A DNA stretch of 64,000 nucleotides from Poseidonibacter lekithochrous. GTDB taxonomy: Bacteria > Campylobacterota > Campylobacteria > Campylobacterales > Arcobacteraceae. The translations under genes and the position numbers were made by a program. Below the pieces are notes generated by a model that searched no databases, was not told the origin of the DNA, and was given only the letters and a program-made list of their open reading frames with translations. The stretch lies in the NCBI RefSeq assembly GCF_013283835.1, contig NZ_CP054052.1, forward strand, positions 2,976,001-3,040,000, in the 5' to 3' direction. Positions 60,091 to 64,000 of this stretch are shown here, piece after piece. Position 1 is the stretch's first letter. Every line of letters begins with the position of its first letter.

Positions 60091-60903
60091 TTAAAAAGTA
60101 ACTAGTTGTCTATCCTTAGCTTTAAAAGTAGCACATTTAGTATAACCTATCTCTTTAGCAAGAGAGGTAACCTTATCATAAGAAAATCCAATTTGATCAA
60201 CACTATGAGCATCAGAAGAAAAGGTAATAGGAATATCCATTTCATATGCTAATTCAAGTAAATCTTTTGAAGGATATTGTTCAGCAATAGGTTTTCGTAA
60301 ACCTGCAGAATTAATCTCTATAACCATATTTGCTTTTTTAATTGCTTTTAGTGCATCTGTTGCAATAATTTTAATATCTTTATTTGGTAAGAATTTAAAT
60401 ACTTTTATTAAATCTAAATGGCCAACAACATCAAAATGATTTGAGTCTGCCATTGCTTTTACAACATCAAAATAATCTATCCAGATATCATCTATATTTT
60501 GCTTTTTGTATTTACCAATAAATTCAGGATTATCAAATCCCCATGGTTCATTATCATTACTTGTTTTTATCTTTGGTTCAAGAAAATGAATAGATCCAAT
60601 AAGATAATCAACTTTAGCATTTAATACTTCTTTTAACATTGGAATATTTTGCATAAAGTCAACTTCATATCCTAATAATATTTCTATATCATTTTTATAT
60701 AATTCTTTTAAATATAAAACATTATTCTCATAAAACTCTTTATGTATAATATCCATTCTATATTTTGGATCATAATCCATTGGAGCATGATCTGTAAAAC
60801 CATAAACATCAATACCTAAAGATATTGCTTTTTCTATATACTCTTTTACAGTACCTTCTGCATGATTACATAATATAGTATGATTGTGTAAATCGACTCT
60901 CAT
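60091..60903 (-). CDS. PHP-domain histidinol-phosphatase (HisK/HisJ type)
   Basis: A 270-residue PHP-family phosphatase with the metal motifs LHNHT (H6, H8), FTDHAP (about 37-42), GYEVDF, IGSIHFL, VGHLDLIKVF and SSDAHS. The WIDYFDV and CNHAEGTVKEYIEKAISLGI texts fit the histidinol-phosphatase HisJ/HisK group, which removes phosphate from histidinol phosphate in histidine synthesis. No other his gene is nearby, so related PHP phosphatase roles remain possible. Confidence 0.82.
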   Translation of the reverse strand: MRVDLHNHTILCNHAEGTVKEYIEKAISLGIDVYGFTDHAPMDYDPKYRMDIIHKEFYENNVLYLKELYKNDIEILLGYEVDFMQNIPMLKEVLNAKVDYLIGSIHFLEPKIKTSNDNEPWGFDNPEFIGKYKKQNIDDIWIDYFDVVKAMADSNHFDVVGHLDLIKVFKFLPNKDIKIIATDALKAIKKANMVIEINSAGLRKPIAEQYPSKDLLELAYEMDIPITFSSDAHSVDQIGFSYDKVTSLAKEIGYTKCATFKAKDRQLVTF

Positions 60904-60940
60904 AATAACTACTTTTTTTTGATTTTTTATAAGTTAAAAC

Positions 60941-60967
60941 TTGGAAATACCAAAATGATATTTCCAA
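60941..60967 (-). terminator. Hairpin after moaE
   Basis: TTGGAAATA and TATTTCCAA form a 9-bp stem with a 9-base loop, followed on the minus strand by GTTTTAACTT. A smaller stem AAGATT/AATCTT overlaps the moaE stop. It probably ends the moaD-moaE transcript. Confidence 0.55.
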
Positions 60968-60995
60968 ATTAAAGTAAGTAAGATTAGATTAAATC

Positions 60996-61448
60996 TTAGT
61001 TTAGAATACCAGCACCAGTAATAGCAGTACTTCTATCTAATGCATATTCTCTTTTTCCATTAATAATATCATATTTCCAAATTGGTGCTTGAGCTTTAAA
61101 GTCCTCAACAAATTCATCAATCATTTCCAATGCAACTCTTCTTTTAGGAGAACATACAGCTGCGATATACGAACTTTCATGATTTAAAACATCACCTTTT
61201 GAATGAGCCATTAAAACAATTGCATTGTTTTTATTAGCTTTTTCTTGCCATGCATTAAACCAATTATTTAAAATTGGCTCATAAATATCAAAAGATAATC
61301 CATCAATTTTATTTTCATCTCTTACAACTCCAACAAATGTAATAATAGCACCATAATTCGAGTTTCTAAATTTATTGTACCAATCATTTGTAATTTGTTC
61401 AACTGGTAATGAACCTTCAAATAATTCTAAATTTTCCACAGTGATCAT
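60996..61448 (-). CDS. moaE: MoaE, molybdopterin synthase catalytic subunit
   Basis: A 150-residue subunit that transfers sulfur from MoaD to precursor Z to form molybdopterin. Landmarks are GAIITFVGVVRDEN, YEPILNNWF, HSKGDVLNHESSYIAAVCSPKRR and APIWKYDI (the catalytic KxxE/KRR lysines). The ATG at 61448 overlaps the moaD stop (ATGA); an in-frame TTG three codons upstream is not used. The cofactor is needed by SoxC in this window. Confidence 0.95.
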   Translation of the reverse strand: MITVENLELFEGSLPVEQITNDWYNKFRNSNYGAIITFVGVVRDENKIDGLSFDIYEPILNNWFNAWQEKANKNNAIVLMAHSKGDVLNHESSYIAAVCSPKRRVALEMIDEFVEDFKAQAPIWKYDIINGKREYALDRSTAITGAGILN

Positions 61449-61666
61449 CCACCACAAACAGGAGGTAATAATGAAACTTTATCTCCATCTTCTAATTTTA
61501 CATCTTTTGTAGTAGTTAATGTATCATTGATAGCCACTGCACAAGTTTCTAACCAATTTGATACGTCAGCATCACCCTTTAAAACTTCACTTAATTGCGA
61601 TAAATTTGAAATATCTAATTCTAATGAGTCTTTATTAATTGGTCCAAGAAATTCTACTTTTACCAT
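61445..61666 (-). CDS. moaD: MoaD, molybdopterin synthase sulfur carrier subunit
   Basis: A 73-residue ubiquitin-like protein that carries sulfur as a C-terminal thiocarboxylate. It ends in PPVCGG, with the double glycine needed for activation, and starts MVKVEFLGPI. The stop overlaps the moaE start. A promoter lies at 61695-61700. Confidence 0.95.
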   Translation of the reverse strand: MVKVEFLGPINKDSLELDISNLSQLSEVLKGDADVSNWLETCAVAINDTLTTTKDVKLEDGDKVSLLPPVCGG

Positions 61667-61694
61667 TTTAAGCCCTTTTTACCATTTTTTTACT

Positions 61695-61700
61695 ATTATA
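61695..61700 (-). promoter_or_regulatory. -10 box of moaD-moaE
   Basis: Minus-strand GGTATAATAG about 29 bases before moaD. The plus strand at the same place reads TATTAT and might serve mqnA. Confidence 0.5.
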
Positions 61701-61735
61701 CCAAAACAATTTTAAGTTTTAAGGACTACTTATAA

Positions 61736-62395
61736 ATGATCTTTGCAAAAATAGACTTTATTAATTTACTACCCTTTCACATATATATAAAAAAGAATAT
61801 ACCCTCAAGTCAGATGAAATCGATAATTGAGTATAAAAAATCATATCCATCAAATATAAATAAGAAATATAAAAAAAGAAAAGTTGATAGTGCTTTTATA
61901 TCTTCCATAGCTTCAAGAAATGAAAAAAATTTAGATTTTGGAATAATTGCACAAAAAGATGTTTTATCAGTTTTAGTAATTCCAGGAAACGAACAAGATG
62001 ATTTTCAAAGTGAAACATCAAATGCTTTAGCAAAGGTTTTAGGATACAAAGGTCAAGTATTAATTGGTGATAAGGCATTGAAATATTATCATGCAAATAA
62101 AAACTCAGATTTTATAGATTTAGCTCAAGCTTGGAATGATAAATACAATTTGCCTTTTGTATTTGCAGTATTATGTTACTCATCAAATAAAATGCTACTT
62201 GATAAATATACAAGAAAATTTAATAAAAGACATATTAAAATTCCACAATATATTTTAGAACAATATTCAAAAAGAACTGGGATTTCAAAACAAAATATTT
62301 TAGACTATCTAAAAAAAATAGATTATGATTTAGGAATAAAAGAAAAAAGAGCATTAAAACTCTTCTTAAAATTAACAAAAGAAAAAGGCTTATAA
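61736..62395 (+). CDS. mqnA: MqnA, chorismate dehydratase (futalosine pathway)
   Basis: MqnA dehydrates chorismate to 3-[(1-carboxyvinyl)oxy]benzoate, the first step of the futalosine route to menaquinone, which epsilonproteobacteria use. The 219-residue protein has [27 protein letters not shown], the [13 protein letters not shown] segment and [12 protein letters not shown], the expected MqnA/MqnD text. It is shorter than many MqnA proteins (about 270-290), like other members in this phylum. Its stop overlaps the uppP start. Confidence 0.88.
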   Translation: MIFAKIDFINLLPFHIYIKKNIPSSQMKSIIEYKKSYPSNINKKYKKRKVDSAFISSIASRNEKNLDFGIIAQKDVLSVLVIPGNEQDDFQSETSNALAKVLGYKGQVLIGDKALKYYHANKNSDFIDLAQAWNDKYNLPFVFAVLCYSSNKMLLDKYTRKFNKRHIKIPQYILEQYSKRTGISKQNILDYLKKIDYDLGIKEKRALKLFLKLTKEKGL

Positions 62396-63162
62396 TGGAA
62401 CTACTTGATACGGTAATACTTGGAGTAATTGAAGGTATTACAGAATTTTTACCTATTTCATCAACGGGACATTTAATTGTTGCAAGTGAATTTTTGAATA
62501 TAGAACAAACAAGTGTAAATAAAGCATTTGAAGTAATTATACAGTTTGCAGCAATTTTAGCTGTAATTTTAAACTATCCATCTAAGTTTACTTTTTCACA
62601 TATTAGCTTATGGACAAAAGTTTTTATTGCATTTTTACCAATAGCGGCAATTGGTTTTTTATTTTCATCTCAAGTAAAAGCAATGTTTTCAATAGAGATA
62701 GTTGCATGGATGTTCATTATTGGTGGAATAGTCTTTTTAATAGTAGAGAAATTTTATGATGAGAAACAAACACATACCTTAGATGTTGAAGATATTACAT
62801 ATAAACAAGCTGGATGGATTGGTTTTGCTCAAATCTTTGCTTTAATTCCAGGAACATCAAGAGCAGGTTCATCTATTATTGGAGCAATGTTAGTAGGCCT
62901 TAATAGAAAAGCAAGTGCTGAATTTTCATTTTTACTTGCATTCCCTGTTATGTGTGCAACTACAGCTTATGATTTATTAAAACATCATGAAGAGTTATTA
63001 TCAGATGCAAACTTCTTAAATCTAGCTGTAGGTTTTGTTGTATCATTTATTGTAGCTTACGGAGCAATAAAACTATTCTTAAAATTCCTAGAGAACTTTA
63101 CTTTTATTGCCTTTGGAATATATAGAATAATCTTTGGTTTACTACTACTAGCTTTTATCTAA
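62395..63162 (+). CDS. uppP: Undecaprenyl-diphosphatase UppP (BacA)
   Basis: An inner-membrane phosphatase that recycles undecaprenyl pyrophosphate for cell-wall synthesis and gives basal bacitracin tolerance. The 255-residue protein has the catalytic motifs [17 protein letters not shown] (about 10-26) and [10 protein letters not shown] (about 154-163) and about seven membrane segments. The start codon overlaps the mqnA stop. The 3' end overlaps the convergent murG by 15 bases. Confidence 0.96.
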   Translation: MELLDTVILGVIEGITEFLPISSTGHLIVASEFLNIEQTSVNKAFEVIIQFAAILAVILNYPSKFTFSHISLWTKVFIAFLPIAAIGFLFSSQVKAMFSIEIVAWMFIIGGIVFLIVEKFYDEKQTHTLDVEDITYKQAGWIGFAQIFALIPGTSRAGSSIIGAMLVGLNRKASAEFSFLLAFPVMCATTAYDLLKHHEELLSDANFLNLAVGFVVSFIVAYGAIKLFLKFLENFTFIAFGIYRIIFGLLLLAFI

Positions 63163-64000
63163 AATATAATCAACCATTAAAGATGTGGCATTAGATGAGA
63201 TTGAATTCTGTAATCTTATACTAATGTTTTCCACATCACAATCTAGTGCTTTAAAAAACATCTCTTCATTTAAATCTTTTTCTCTTGACATAAAAGCAAT
63301 ATTTTTATCTACTAAATCTTTTGCATTATAGTACTGATGATCACCTGCTGCGAATTTATATGGTACAAATAAAGAAGGTAATCCAGTAGCACACATTTCC
63401 CATAAAGTTGAAGCCCCAGCACGACTAACAGCAAAATCTGCTTCTTTCATTTTATTAGGTAATTCTTTTGAAAAACCAAAAACATCAACATTCATTTTTA
63501 ATTTATCATATTCAGCACTTACTCTATCAAAGTCATTTTTACCTGTTTGATGAATAATTCTATAACCATCTTCTTTTAATCTAGGAGCAACTTTTAAAGC
63601 AAAATTATTAATAGCAACAGCACCTTGAGAACCACCAAAAAAGGCTACAGTTTTAATCTCTTTTCTAATTCTCCCTAGATCAAAAAACTCTTGAGATACT
63701 GGGTAATCTTTAATTTTTGAATCTTCAATAAATGATGAAAAAACTTCAGTAGCAAATTTTGCCGTTAATTCATTCAGTTTCCCCATTTTTGAATTTTGTT
63801 CGTGAATATACAATTCACATCCAGGTTTAGCAATTGCAGCAAAAGTTCCTGCAGCAGCCGAAAATCCACCTACAGAAATTACAGTATCAATTTTATATTT
63901 AGCATAAATAGATAAACATTTAATCATTTTCAAAAAGATATTACTTAAAGATAAAACTTTTCCTATTTTATTTTTATTAACAACACCTCTAGTGTCTAAG
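63148..64000 (-). CDS. murG: MurG, lipid II synthase (5' end outside window)
   Basis: MurG is the membrane-associated GT28 enzyme that adds GlcNAc to lipid I to make lipid II. The readable part covers about 284 codons: [17 protein letters not shown] near the right edge, then [45 protein letters not shown] and the UDP-GlcNAc site [20 protein letters not shown] and PSLFVPY. The frame stays open to 64000, so the start and roughly 60 N-terminal residues are missing. A TTG at 63933 is internal, not a start. Confidence 0.95.
   Translation of the reverse strand, partial: LDTRGVVNKNKIGKVLSLSNIFLKMIKCLSIYAKYKIDTVISVGGFSAAAGTFAAIAKPGCELYIHEQNSKMGKLNELTAKFATEVFSSFIEDSKIKDYPVSQEFFDLGRIRKEIKTVAFFGGSQGAVAINNFALKVAPRLKEDGYRIIHQTGKNDFDRVSAEYDKLKMNVDVFGFSKELPNKMKEADFAVSRAGASTLWEMCATGLPSLFVPYKFAAGDHQYYNAKDLVDKNIAFMSREKDLNEEMFFKALDCDVENISIRLQNSISSNATSLMVDYILDKS

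Noticed and set aside
63148-63933. murG as a complete gene starting at TTG 63933
   Set aside because: The frame stays open to the window edge with MurG-like sequence, and the usual N-terminal nucleotide-binding start is missing.

Overview
The window is about 64 kb of AT-rich, densely packed chromosomal DNA from an epsilonproteobacterium (Campylobacterota), most likely a marine or free-living member of the Arcobacteraceae. This rests on low GC, the futalosine-pathway gene mqnA, separate (slightly overlapping) rpoB and rpoC rather than the fused Helicobacter gene, a glutamine synthetase without the adenylylation tyrosine, and a complete soxCDXYZAB cluster. Family and genus are inferred from gene content. 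No insertion sequence, phage, integrase, rRNA or CRISPR array was seen.

Layout. 1-4.3 kb: purE (cut by the left edge), a GT9-like glycosyltransferase, a U32 protein (TrhP/YegQ type) and a protein with two degenerate HD-GYP halves. 4.4-14.6 kb: a leftward sulfur-oxidation operon, soxC-D-X-Y-Z-A, an unknown Cys-pair protein, a rhodanese, soxB, a cytochrome c-thioredoxin fusion, and MOSC, DsrE and alpha/beta-hydrolase genes. It ends in a hairpin at 4359-4387, has an internal terminator at 9504-9534 and has paired hairpins behind soxB. 15-20.7 kb: recN, nadK, fusA, rpsG, rpsL. 20.9-28.5 kb: a rightward accessory block of a NIPSNAP protein, a LysR regulator, a PLP-dependent lyase of the D-cysteine desulfhydrase/L-cysteate sulfo-lyase family, a three-part TRAP transporter, an alpha/beta hydrolase, RidA and a YeiH-type putative sulfate exporter. 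28.5-37.7 kb: mixed single genes (YaiI, lone NosD, YwbE, ClC channel, DUF2971, chemoreceptor plus periplasmic Cache protein, YciI, EAL protein). 37.7-51.9 kb: the leftward tRNA(Phe,Thr,Tyr,Gly)-tuf-rpmG-tRNA(Trp)-secE-nusG-rplKAJL-rpoBC block. 52-64 kb: murD, mraY, gpmI, an orphan ABC ATPase, PBP1A, glnA, a PHP phosphatase, moaE, moaD, mqnA, uppP and murG (cut by the right edge).

How the genes work together. The sox operon encodes periplasmic oxidation of thiosulfate-type sulfur to sulfate, with several extra sulfur-handling and redox proteins co-transcribed. The 21.3-28.5 kb block reads as a self-contained catabolic unit. The TRAP system would import a small anionic substrate, the PLP lyase would eliminate sulfite (from cysteate) or sulfide (from D-cysteine) and leave 2-aminoacrylate, RidA would hydrolyse that enamine/imine to pyruvate and ammonium, and the YeiH-type protein would export sulfate or sulfite. 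This is the main candidate for an undescribed system in the window. The function is inferred from family membership and gene order; no substrate can be proven from sequence.

A sigma70-type -10 box, usually written TATAATnnCG or TATAATCnC, recurs upstream of most leftward units, often touching the stop codon of the neighbouring gene. The spacers of the ribosomal-protein/RNA-polymerase operon each carry a strong stem-loop without a U tract, which suggests RNA processing or translational control rather than termination.
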